Shown here in pieces: positions 1-10,672 of a stretch of DNA of 64,000 bases. Within the stretch, counting starts at the first letter, position 1. Each line of letters begins with the position of its first letter. The stretch lies in assembly GCA_030737835.1 (NCBI GenBank), contig CM060855.1:6070478-6134477 (forward strand), given 5' to 3'. Source of the DNA: Acorus gramineus. Lineage: Eukaryota > Streptophyta > Magnoliopsida > Acorales > Acoraceae. The position numbers and the translations under genes are program-made. Under the pieces are notes generated by a model. It did not search any database, had not been told where the DNA came from, and saw nothing but the letters and a program-made list of their open reading frames with translations.

Positions 1-76
1 TTGGTAGGATCTTATAATTTGTTTGTATGTATCAACCTAGCTAGCTTGTGATCTGAAAATGGTGATGGTGGTGGAA

Positions 77-111
<35 letters not shown>

Positions 112-1160
112 GTTGTTGTTGTTGTTGTTGGGTTGAGAAATGCTTGGTGAAGGTGGATGTGGTATGGTAATGGATTTCGAACATGCACACTGGTTTTGTA
201 AACGGCGGCGGAAGAGATCGAGGCATGCAAACAAAAACATGGGCGGTTTTTTAAATCTGGTACTAATTGTTTTTGAGGGGTGAAAATGAAATGGATGGGG
301 TGGGGTCCGTATGATATGATATTTCCTCGCAATGAAAAGAAAAGAAAAACAGCGTGGAAGAGGGGTGCCCATGGTTTTGGGTCTATTACAAAAAAAAAGG
401 TTTGGGTTTTAGAAATCCACGGGTTTGGTTTGTTATAGAAAAACCACTCACTCCATTCACTTTTCTTATCTTTTAGTAAGTCACGCCTTTTCATGAGACC
501 ATTAATGATATGATAAGAAGAAGTCTCTCCGTCACAATTAGAATGCCCATCCACAAATTTGTACTTTCCATGACATTTTCCTTCTTTTTTTTAAAAATAA
601 TGTGCATCGGTCCCTTTAAATACACCTTTGAATATATGTGGCTCCATAAAATAAAAGTATAATAATACATTTTTTCTTTTAAAAAAATAAAATTTGTTTA
701 TGATGGTGCTATATTATAGTGTGTTGATATATGACTACAGATTAGGCATTAAAAAAAGGCCGAGTTTATAAGTACTTTTATACAAATGATAAGGGTTAGT
801 CCTCATATTTGAAAATTTGAGTGGAGTCCTATAAAAAAAAAAAAAAAAAAAACTTTACATATGACCTAATAGATTGTCATTTTCATTAAACAGTTAGAAG
901 AGTTATAAAAGACAAATACATGCTATTTAAAATTCTTGAAATAAAACCATTGATTTTATTTGACGGTTTAAAGATCAAGTAAAATAGTGCACCTGTACAA
1001 ATATTTGAAATTTTCAGTAGACACAGCTCTCAGTTGTCTATCAGCTTATTGGTGCAAAACAAACCAAAAAAAAGTGAAAACTCCTTCCCCAGTCTTGGCA
1101 GTAGTAGAGGAAACTATTTCCCAACCGGGGCCTCTTCACACCCAACCACTCTGCTCTTGA
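1..1160. other. AT-rich left edge, no supportable gene
   Basis: This stretch holds a GA microsatellite (about 80-110), a TTG run (about 108-131), poly-A/T tracts and no open frame with family similarity. Read on the minus strand, 60-130 is CT-rich and CAA-rich, as in many plant 5' leaders, so it may be upstream sequence of a gene lying to the left of the window. That is inference only. Apparent open frames here are low-complexity Ser/Leu and Gln runs. Confidence 0.5.
80..131. repeat. compound GA / TTG microsatellite
   Basis: About 15 GA units are followed directly by about eight TTG units. The sequence shows this directly; no function is implied. Confidence 0.9.
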
Positions 1161-1400
1161 GACATCACCCTCAACCCTTGATCATTGGTAATGTATCTCT
1201 CCCAATAAATAAAAGATATGTTTTTTTATTTTTTTTATTTTTGTGGGTATAAAATAAAAAACATCTATTGAAACATTTGTGACATCACCCTCAACCCTTG
1301 ATCATTGGTAATGTATCTCTCCCAATAAATAAAAGATATGTTTTTTTATTTTTTTTATTTTTGTGGGTATAAAATAAAAAACATCTATTGAAACATTTGT
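1161..1400. repeat. perfect 120-bp tandem duplication
   Basis: Positions 1161-1280 and 1281-1400 are identical base for base, including their homopolymer tracts. The repeat starts exactly at GACATCACCC and ends at AACATTTGT. No divergence suggests a very recent duplication or an assembly artefact. There is no coding content. Confidence 0.95.
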
Positions 1401-3525
1401 GCTTTGATTTTAAGAATCGCTTGATTTTTTACATATTTTTATCTTAAATTATCACATTATATATTTATATTTAAAGGTTTAATTTTTTTCTCTTAGTTAA
1501 ATGTCTTATTTACTCCCCCCACCTTGGCTCCGCCTCTGTCCCCATTATAAATTGAAGTTTTGAACCTTGATACATTAGCATATAAAGCCTTGCACCTTGA
1601 TAGGAATCTTGACGTCCTATATTTTCTTAGCTTTCTTTTTCATCCCCTACGACCCAGACAACCGCCTAGGGCCTCCACCCAGGGAGGGGGGGGGCTTATA
1701 TATCCTGATAAATATATAGGGTCTTAATTCCTAACCCAAATGCCCATGTTATTTATAGTTTCAAAAACCAAACCTAATTATGCATCTGAAAAACCCAACC
1801 TCAAAATTCATCGATGGCCTTTTGAGCCTTCCCATTGTCTCTTCCAACAACTACAAAACCTTCGATCGTGAGGGAGTTGGAGGGGTGGGAGAATATTATG
1901 TCAATTATGATAAAAATTTAGCTAACCACACCAAAAATCTAGGGACCTCTATGAACATCCCAAATTTCACACTTTACAATGATACCCAAACAAATCTCAG
2001 ACTTTAGTTTAGTAAATGAACTTTCAAATGTACGCGAGAACTTAAGTCTTTAATCCAAAAAATAATCATTATAATTTAGTTATTTATGCGATTACTTTTA
2101 TAAATCATGAACTATTTGAACTTTTAAAATATATAATTTTGTTAAAAAATATTATTTTGTATATATATAGAAATGATTAACATGGTATCTAATGAAATAT
2201 AGAAATGACACCCAAAAAAATAAAACCATTGACCATATAAATTACTTTGGATCGACATGCTATTTCATGTAATTTTATTGTTGTCAAATTGTTATAATGA
2301 TAGTTATTACTATCTAAAAAAAATGGTATAGGAGAAAGAAAACAGTAGCCAAGAAGAATTTCCTCCCAGAATAATTGTTGATCGCCGGAGACTTAGACAA
2401 ATCAAATCATACTCGAAATAGACCTTGGTTGTTACATTGATGTATCCAAATTAAAATATTCAGATATGACTTTCATAACTCTTCAGATAACTAGGCATTA
2501 CTCTGTTATACCAAATCAGGCGAGGTGTTAAGAATCGCACCTCCCTTTTGGGGAAAGGACCGGGGCTTCAAACCTGTAATTACTTGCAATTAAAAGATAA
2601 TCAAATGATTGAATCACAAACACACACAGGACACAAAAAACAATTGTGAAATAACCAACATTAAATCCCAATGAGGTAGATCGACTTATGAACAAACAAC
2701 CATACATCATAAATCATTAAATACACCCTTCATAAAAAATTTCAATACATACATCACCATTCATAAAAAATTTCAATATACCATTCATTCAATACATACA
2801 TCACCATTCACCAAGAATTTCAATACACCGAGCAACCATACTGCTAGCAACCAAAAATTTCAGATTTTCCACGTAATCACACTAATTCAACCCAACTAGA
2901 TACACCATTCATCATAAATCATTAAATACAGAGTCCACAAAACTGATCTTTCTTCAAAAACACTTCCACAACAGAGCATGAACCCAGATTTTAAAAAAAA
3001 AATTGAAAAAATGAAACCCTATATTTGAAGAAACCCTAGATTTACAAACAAATGAGAAAAGAAAGCTAGATTTGGGGATAAATATTCAAAACAAGCCCTA
3101 GATCTCAAGAAACCATGTATTTCAAGCATTTCAGACTAGAAAATATCGGCGGGTGGGGCTGACCGGCGTCGCGGGAAGGGGGGTGGCTGACCGTCAAAGG
3201 GAGGAGCTGCAAGAGGAGAGCTAATTGACGCGCGCGGCCTTTTTCACCTTTGTCGACATGGGATGCAGTTTTTTTTTTTTTTTTTTTTGGGAGCTCTAGT
3301 TCTTCTTTGTGGTTATCAAATAAAATGAGAGGAGAAACAGTGGGTTGGGTGAAAACGAGGCTTATAAAAAAGGGTGACTTGGTAACCTGGATCAATAAGT
3401 TCTCTATTTTTTTGATGAAAACGAATCCGACGGTCAGATCTGCTCCACATGGATCCAACGATCAATATCGACTACCGCACGAGGGCCTCACCGCCACACC
3501 TAATCGGTTCCCTATATATATATAT
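1401..3525. other. AT-rich intergenic stretch with short local repeats
   Basis: No gene is supported. Between about 2700 and 2900 short phrases such as CATCATAAATCATTAAATAC and TTCACCAAGAATTTC recur in imperfect local copies. From 2990 to 3250 the minus strand has a T-rich part and a GC-rich part resembling a plant leader, but no coding exon follows. Confidence 0.5.
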
Positions 3526-3608
3526 AGGGTCGCGATGGGGTGCGATCGTGCGCACGGTGCACCCCATCGTGCACCCTTAACGTGGGCCGTGCGATCGCAC
3601 GGTCCACA

Positions 3609-3639
<31 letters not shown>

Positions 3640-3917
3640 AACCGACCCCCGTCTCTCTCTCTCTCGCTGTCTCTCTCAATCTCTCACTCTCTCTCTCACT
3701 CTCTCTCTCTCGTCGACCCCCGTCGACGACGACCGCACGCCCATCGTCGACGACCGCACGGACCCCGGCGACTACAACTCCGTCGACGACCGCACGGACC
3801 CCGACGACTGCGACCACCGTCGATTTTTTTTTTTTAAAACGTGGACCGTGCGATCGCACGGCCCACGTTAAGGGCGCACGATGGGGTGCACCGTGCGCAC
3901 GACCGCACCCTATCGGG

Positions 3918-3922
<5 letters not shown>
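3526..3922. mobile_element. 397-bp foldback/MITE-like DNA element with 82-bp terminal inverted repeats
   Basis: The first 82 bases (3526-3607, starting AGGGTCGCGATGGGG) and the last 82 (3841-3922, ending CGGGACCCT) are inverted copies of each other with about 4 mismatches. The interior holds A/T runs, a CT-rich tract and degenerate GTCGACGAC-type repeats and has no transposase. Both ends sit in TA-repeat DNA, so a TA-rich target preference is likely and a target-site duplication cannot be defined. Each arm also contains a perfect 16-bp palindrome, CCGTGCGATCGCACGG. The superfamily is undetermined. Confidence 0.85.

Positions 3923-3957
<35 letters not shown>
3922..3957. repeat. TA dinucleotide microsatellite
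   Basis: About 18 TA units directly abut the right end of the inverted-repeat element; a shorter TA run lies at its left end. Confidence 0.9.
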
Positions 3958-3961
<4 letters not shown>

Positions 3962-5102
3962 GTGTATATTAAGATTTGATAACTTCTAATAGGGTGCCAC
4001 TACACTCATTTTTTTCTCAGTTTAAAACACAAACTTCTAATATATTTCATTACAGATTCAATGAAGTATATATATCGCTTTACTAAATTTTTCTTACACT
4101 TACTAAAAATGGATTTATTCAACTTGAAATGAAACGATATACACTTTTTATCAAAACATATATCACATTACATGATGTTTACTATTTTTAAATAAATGAA
4201 AACATGAGGCTTGAGTTTTAATTGATGAATGTAACGGAGTATTATCATTTTCCCTTTCTAATAACATTGAACTTTCAAGCCAGGGTGAGTGGGCGGGTAC
4301 CCTCGTTTTTGGCTCTCATAATACCATTGTTGTTCACAATCACAAGACGCAGCAGATGTCATCATCCGATCAAGAGGACTAATAACTAGAACTCATAGCT
4401 CTCTATAGTGTATACCAAACAAAAGCTGAGAATGATCTCAGCATCACTACACAACAATGATCACAGCAAAAACATCAATTTTGAGAAAAAATGAAACTTG
4501 AAAAAAAAAGGGTAATGAAACATCAAAATTTTCAGTAAAATTAAAAGTTCCAAAAGCCCTTCAAAGGAAAATTTAAAAACTCTATAGTAAAAATAAATAA
4601 TTAAATAGAGAATCAATAATGAAACATGAAAAAAGCTAGCACTTGTATTATCAAATCTGGAATCGTCCAAATGAAAACCAAAGCCTTGAACAGAAGGATA
4701 GCAGCATAACAATGATAGCACCTGTCAATGCTTAGTTGCATTAAATATAATGCATGTAAATGATAATTGTGGAAATCAGATTCTGATTAACTAACAACAA
4801 ACAACCATTAGGAAAAACAATTATTGTCCTACCACACAAAAATGAAGTAGCAGTGACAGCTCAAAATGCATAACATAGTATATAATATCCAGAAATATAC
4901 GTCTCCACATTTAACAGGGTGTATACAACATACAGATTTAGGGGCAGCAAGCAATATGATCCAGCTATTGAAAACCATAAAAAAAGAAGAAAAAAAGAAA
5001 AGAAAAGAATGATTGCATATCTATAATCTTTCAAAAGAATAGGGCCACCAAACAAGACTGCCACCCCCCTCCCCCCCAAAACACATGATCTACCTGGATA
5101 AA
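3958..5102. other. intergenic sequence downstream of AXS
   Basis: AT-rich sequence with no convincing open frame or element. It lies 3' of the minus-strand AXS gene and must hold its 3' UTR and polyadenylation region, which cannot be placed precisely. Confidence 0.5.
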
Positions 5103-8100
5103 TCAACTGGTTGCAACCGGCTTTGCAATTGATTTCTTAATAGCTTCTGCATAAGTCCTGTGCTGGTATGTCAGTGTTGATTCCAACAAATCCCACAGCG
5201 ATGTCTTGGGATTCCAGCCTGTAATTATTAGCCAGTCCACAAGGAAATATAAATTACATAGCAAAGTAGATATTATATTATTTTTTTTTGTAGAAAAAGA
5301 AGACGAAAAGAAAGAGGGGATCGCCTTAGGAATTTTGATTACGAAGGTACCTAGTTGCTTATTAATTATGGTCATGTCGGGAATTCGTTTGTCACTGTCA
5401 TCGTATCCTTCACCATAGAACTCCTTGGAGCTTACATCAATAGTCGGAACCTCCAGGGCAGGTTCTCCAGAGACTTTTGAGTACACCTGATACAGAAATG
5501 TGTATCGATGAGAAGAGGATGCAAATTTGCTACATTGCAGATTAGTCATTTCAGAAAGTTGGAAGGAAAATTATGCAAATTTTCTTGGTTGCTTTCTTCA
5601 CTACCTCTGTCATCATTTCACCAAGTTGTCTCACCGTAACTTCATTGTTGGGATTTCCCACGTTGAAAATGTGGCTATTTGCCCTGGCAGGGTTATCCTG
5701 ATGTATAAATAGTCCATTACTTCATGATTGAGAAAGATATTAAAAAAAAAAACTTAGAAGGAAAAAAGTAGAATTTTTTTTACATACAATCATCAATAGA
5801 ACAGCTTCAATGGCATCCTTGATGTAAACGAAGGTTCTCTGTGACTGGCCACCATCCACAAGCTTCAAGGGTTCTCGACGCAAGAGATTCTGCACATAAA
5901 CAGAAGTGTGTGATACTGCTAAAGAAAGCTACCCAGGTTATGATTTACAATACTAGTTTGACTTACATTGCTGAAGCATGCCAAAACCCTAGGTACACCC
6001 TCGCTAGGACCATCAATCCCAGGAATGAAATCCATCCTGGGTCCAATCCAATTAAAGGGCCTGACAATTGTGAACTCAAGGCCATTTTCGGCACCCTCAG
6101 CTACAGCCAATTCATCAACAAAATCTTCTCAGGAAAAATAACATAGATGTGTGACCCAGATTGGGAAGGATGAACACTGCCTACCATAAATGAGCCTTTC
6201 AATTAGTTGCTTTGCACATGCATAAGACCACCGTTGTTTCTCAATAGAACCAAAAATGCATGGTGAAGCATCCTCATTGAGAACATAGAACTCAGGTTCC
6301 TGATTCAGAAAACAGAAGTCATCAATGAACTGTGAACAATGAGAAAGTCCAACAAGGAAAAGCCTAGACTTTCTCCTATTTTTTGCACCCTTATAAGTAA
6401 ACAATGATTTGACCAGATTTCTCTTCGTACATGTAATATCATATAATACGAGAAAATGTACTTGTAATCACAACACAATCAATTATTGAAATGCATATGA
6501 TGCATTCAGGGCAATTGTAGACAGCAAATCATTTGACAGTCGATAACCTGAGCTTCTCCCTTCAAAATCTGTTTTGCGTTATGGAATTGCAATAAAATTT
6601 ACAAACTATATTCCCAATCTTGCTTCAGATGATGAACCACAGGTTAATAGTATGATTCTTTTATCAATAAGATAAAAAAAAAACACAGAAAAATCAATAC
6701 TAGTTGTTGCAGGAATTGATTAATATACTCATCAAAGCTCAACCCCAGATAGAAGATAAGCTAACAATAATATAGAACAAAAATATTTTAAAATCTGAGA
6801 AACTGTGGCTTGATCACTGCCCATCATCATGATACTTAAGATACATATTTCATAGGATAATTACAGCCATATTGAAATAGAGCATATAACATTCGTACAC
6901 AATTTTTAGTTCATAATGTATCTATATTCAATATCTGAATTGATGATACAGAAATGTTTAAATTCCAATGTGCAGTTAAAAAAGCAGAGACATAATAAGA
7001 TAACACAGAAATCAGCCAGGCAACTCAAATTGGGGAAGTGTTTTGTTTTAGTGAAATTGTAGGCATATCTATTTTGCAAAAAATTACAAAATAGAGTATG
7101 TCCGAATGGGGGCTGAGAGGAAGAGAGAGGCAAAAATAAAAATAACAAAGCAAAACAAAGGCCAGGTAGAAAAAGTTGGCATAAGTTTTGGTCCTATCTT
7201 CTGCATTAATGCGACTTACTTCCTGCACAAGAACTTAATGCAGACTGGAGAGAGAAAAAAGCAGAAATGACCACTTAAAAGCATATATAAATAACATGGA
7301 ACAATCAATCCACAATAGGAAAATCAACATATTACTGACACAGGCAATACTCCTATCTCAGTGGCCAACTATCACAATATAAGGATCAACATTAGATGTA
7401 TATTCACTAAGCATCACTTCAAATATAAATATTCCTTTACAACAATGACTGCATCGATATGATCTCAATCCTGATGCCTCTACCCATATAGTGTCCATTC
7501 CCAGCAACAACTATAGAGTTTCACAGTTCTTTACAAAGAAGATGTACAAATACCTCTATTGGGTGCAACCCTCTGCTTCAGTGAAAGTTGTACATCATCA
7601 TGGGCATGAATATTATATATATCTCGGGCGTAAAATTTAGATTTCAATAACTAACTTATGAACTTAAATGATTACACATAGTGGACTGATAAGAAATAAA
7701 AAAAAATGACCAAGTGGTTCTCCCTTATTCAAATAAATTGCATAAAGTAAACATTTTTTAAATTTTATGGTGAAAAGAGCCTTTTATCTAGTCATCAAAT
7801 TTTTAAAAACTCCAATGTCCTTCAAGATATCAGATAGAATTGGAACAATTCACAGAAGATTAGCACGACCCCAGGGCAAGGATGACACACACATCGAGGA
7901 ATGGCCCAAATTATTTTTCATCAAAAAAAAAACAAAACTCCAAACATCATTTCCTGTCTTCAGTAATCCAAGATCCAATAGCCATTTCACCAAGCTGATC
8001 ATCATTTCTAAATGCATTCATGAATCACTTCAATGAACACAAATCCTAGGCACCACTTAGTTAGGATGTTCATCTTAATTCAGTATATCCTTACTGATCC

Positions 8101-9339
8101 TAAATGGACCACACAAAAACATAGCCCCAGTTCAAATTGTTTAAAAATCCCCATGCCCAGAATCTTTCATATGTCAAAACAATTAATGCTAATGCTATAA
8201 TCATTATTTTACTTTCACCAACATAAAATATTACAGGGATCGTTTATTGATTCAGTAGTAGTTCGTTATGAGGGTTTGTAGAACTCTCTTCTGCAGCCTC
8301 TCTTTAGTTGCATTTCACTTTCCTTCTTTGTTTTCCCAATTTGGGCTTTTGTCCCTATTATGAATAGAAGATAAAGGCCTACCGTTTAAAGATAAAAAAA
8401 TAAATATTACAGAGATCAATGTTACCCCCCCAGTACTTAAATATAGCTTCCTCCACGCAAACCTCACATTACAACTCAAGGCAGTGAAATGTCACAATTG
8501 GCTATAAAGAGAAAAACCAATGCATCTGAATCCAACCCATTTACCGCATAGGAACTAAGAAGTTAGAATGACAATAAAATATATAAAAATAAAGTGTGTC
8601 TTCTTCTTAGAATGTGATCATCTATACCTGGCGAAGGGGGTGGTCCTTGGGAAGGAAGCTCCCGATGGTCTTCCCGTAGACCTCGCATGTGGAGAAGTGG
8701 ATGAGGCGCTTCTGATTCTCTGAGCAGTACTTGACCTGCGTGCATTGCCAAACCAAAATCTCACCATCAATCAAACCAGAGAAACACAAAAGAACCAAAA
8801 CATCATCCTCTCAGATCTACACGGATAAGACGAAGCATAGAAAATCTTATCAAAAGCAAATTCTCACCACGGGGAGGGCGTCGATGAAGTTGCTGTAGAT
8901 TGTGTCGAGGGGGCGCGTGTTGTAATCCGCCGGAGTACAGATCGCCGCCAGGTTGATCGTCTGACATACACAAAAAAAAAAAGGAGAGATCCAAGAAGCC
9001 TCATCAGATCTGCATTGCATCGATCCGATCCGACCCGATCGTAAAGAAGAAGAGGAAAGAATTGGATACCAGATCGGAGGATTTGATGAGGCCCTCGAGA
9101 CGGGGGTCGTGCTTGATGTTGAGGCGGTGGAAGCTGATGCGGTTGGACCAGGGGTGCTGGCCGGGGGGCTCGAGGAGGTGGCGGATCTTGTCGTTGTAGA
9201 CGTCGACGGCGACGACCTCGTGGTCGGTCTCCGCCATAAGCTTCTCGCAGAGGTGGGAACCAATGAAGCCTCCCGCTCCGATCATGCAGATCTTCATCGC
9301 CTTGATCGGCTTCCCGTCCAGATCCAGTCTCCCCGCCAT
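5103..9339 (-). CDS. UDP-D-apiose/UDP-D-xylose synthase (AXS), 9 exons, 388 aa
   Basis: Converts UDP-glucuronate to UDP-apiose and UDP-xylose (NAD+-dependent decarboxylation and ring contraction) in the cytosol, supplying apiose for rhamnogalacturonan II and apiosides. Exons, 5' to 3' on the minus strand: 9339-9070, 8960-8868, 8735-8628, 6299-6185, 6100-5967, 5889-5788, 5697-5605, 5486-5351, 5218-5103. All junctions are GT-AG and phases agree. Visible residues: Rossmann motif GAGGFIG at 21-27, a Cys at 98, C138-E139 and Y183/K187 of the SYACAK motif, all matching known AXS catalytic positions, plus the RPFNWIGPRMDF signature. Length matches Arabidopsis AXS (389 aa). The start is the first ATG before RLDLDGKPIK; an in-frame upstream ATG at 9405 would add 22 non-conserved residues and is rejected. 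Intron 3 is 2.3 kb and carries a U6 pseudogene. Confidence 0.97.
7817..7918 (+). pseudogene. U6 snRNA pseudogene inside AXS intron 3 (antisense to AXS)
   Basis: About 100 bases match plant U6 snRNA from its GTCC...TTC 5' end to the CCAAATTTTT-like 3' end. Recognisable blocks are AATTGGAACAATTC, GAAGATTAGCA, GGGCAAGGATGACACACAC and AATGGCCCAAATT. The essential ACAGAGA box is shortened to ACAGA-AG, and several other positions differ. No upstream sequence element (TCCCACATCG type) or properly spaced TATA box is seen, so it is unlikely to be transcribed by Pol III. Known biology: U6 copies are common retropseudogenes. Inference: this is one. Confidence 0.85.
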
Positions 9340-9525
9340 TGATTTCTGCTTCTCTTTTTCTTGATCGAAGTGAAATGCAACCTGATGAATCTCAAAATTG
9401 GGCATATAAATATATACGGACGGATTGCAATGCTGTTTCTTGGAAGGTGGAGAGAGAGAGCGAATGATTGTGGAGTGAGACAGCGAGAGAGATGAATAGG
9501 GATTTTTTTGTTATATAAAAAATAT
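9340..9525 (-). promoter_or_regulatory. AXS leader and probable TATA region
   Basis: On the minus strand a TATATAA-type box lies at about 9511-9520, followed by a CT-rich stretch (about 9450-9495) typical of plant leaders, then the ATG at 9339. A second TATATTTATA at about 9404-9417 is closer to the ATG. Which one is used cannot be told from sequence. Confidence 0.4.
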
Positions 9526-10157
9526 TATATGTTTCTATATATATGTGTGTGGTAAAGTGAATACAGAAATCTTATTAGTTGTAGTATTTCTCAACATCTT
9601 TTCAATGTCTCGTGTATTTTGGTAATGTTTTCGTTTATTTATAATAGAACGTAGGACACGCCGAAATAAATTGGTGTGGTAAGAAATTTAAAAAATTGTA
9701 TTCAATCCAATAAAACTCAATTTTGAAAATTTTTCATATTTAATTAATTTATTATCTTTGCTAAATTTAGTCATGTAGAACATTATTAATATGTTTTTAA
9801 TAATTAAATGAAGATTGTTATGATCTTATTAGATAATTCTTTTTAATTTTAGTAAACTTCAATATTTATAACATTAATAAGAATATCTTTAGTAGAGTTT
9901 GTATTAGTATTTCAATACCTATGTAATTAATAGTGTGTCTTTATTAAGCTGGCATGCCGCTTGCCCAATGGTTCTAGAATCAGGATTGCTGGCATGACAA
10001 ATGGTTGTCAATGTTATTTTTTATTTTATTTCGTATAATGAATAAAAAATAGTGATGTCGATAGCATGTGATAGTTACATGGTTATTATATAATAACAAT
10101 ACAAATTTAGTTGGTTGAAATTTAATAATAATAATTTGATAGTGTGATGATGGAACT
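9526..10157. other. AT-rich AXS upstream region
   Basis: No gene or element was recognised; this is presumed distal promoter of the minus-strand AXS gene. Confidence 0.4.
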
Positions 10158-10672
10158 AGAGTAGGTCTATTACCAGGTCGGGTCGGGTTAGGGTGGATTC
10201 ACACATGACTCATCTAATTATTGAGTCATTCAGATCGGGTTCAAGACTCATTAATAAGCCTAGGTCTAACAAAGGTTGTCGAGGAATTTCTTAAGGGCCT
10301 ATAATGGTTTCATTTTTTTTTAATAGAGTCTAATGTATTATAAATAGTTATTCACTATATTGATTTTTTTAATGTACTGTGGGAGAATATTTAAAATACG
10401 GTTTAGATTATTATGCTTTTATATGAAGTTAAAAGATTGTTATTTAAAATACTTAAAATTTTAAATTATTATTCAGTATCTAGATATAGATGTTGGGTTG
10501 GATCATAAATAAATAAATAAAATCACATAGTATTTGAATTGGATCAGTTGAATCTATAAGATCAATTAGAGTAGATCTAGACCTGATATGTTTTGATTAT
10601 CTAATTCGTTGAGTTGAATATTTATGATTTTATCATATCATATCCGTATCGACCCATAAAACGGTTGACGTG
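10158..10672. mobile_element. degraded copy of a hAT-like MITE
   Basis: This stretch aligns along its length with 24167-24670: shared blocks include TATTATAAATAGTTNTTCACT, ATTATGCTTTTA, CTTAAAATTTTAAAT and CATTTTGATT/GTTTTGATTNTC. Its ends (TAGGTCTATTACC... and ...CGACCCATAAAACGGTTGACG) are more worn than those of the other copy. It has no coding capacity. Confidence 0.6.

Noticed and set aside
1-554. Minus-strand 180-aa and 111-aa frames at the left edge
   Set aside because: They consist mainly of poly-Gln/Asn and Leu-Ser runs from the TTG and GA microsatellites.
3512-3989. Long Ser/Thr/Pro-rich and Arg-rich frames on both strands
   Set aside because: They are translations of the inverted-repeat element and its CT and GAC simple sequence, without codon bias or family match.
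7817-7918. Functional U6 snRNA gene
   Set aside because: The ACAGAGA box is damaged and the plant Pol III upstream element is absent.
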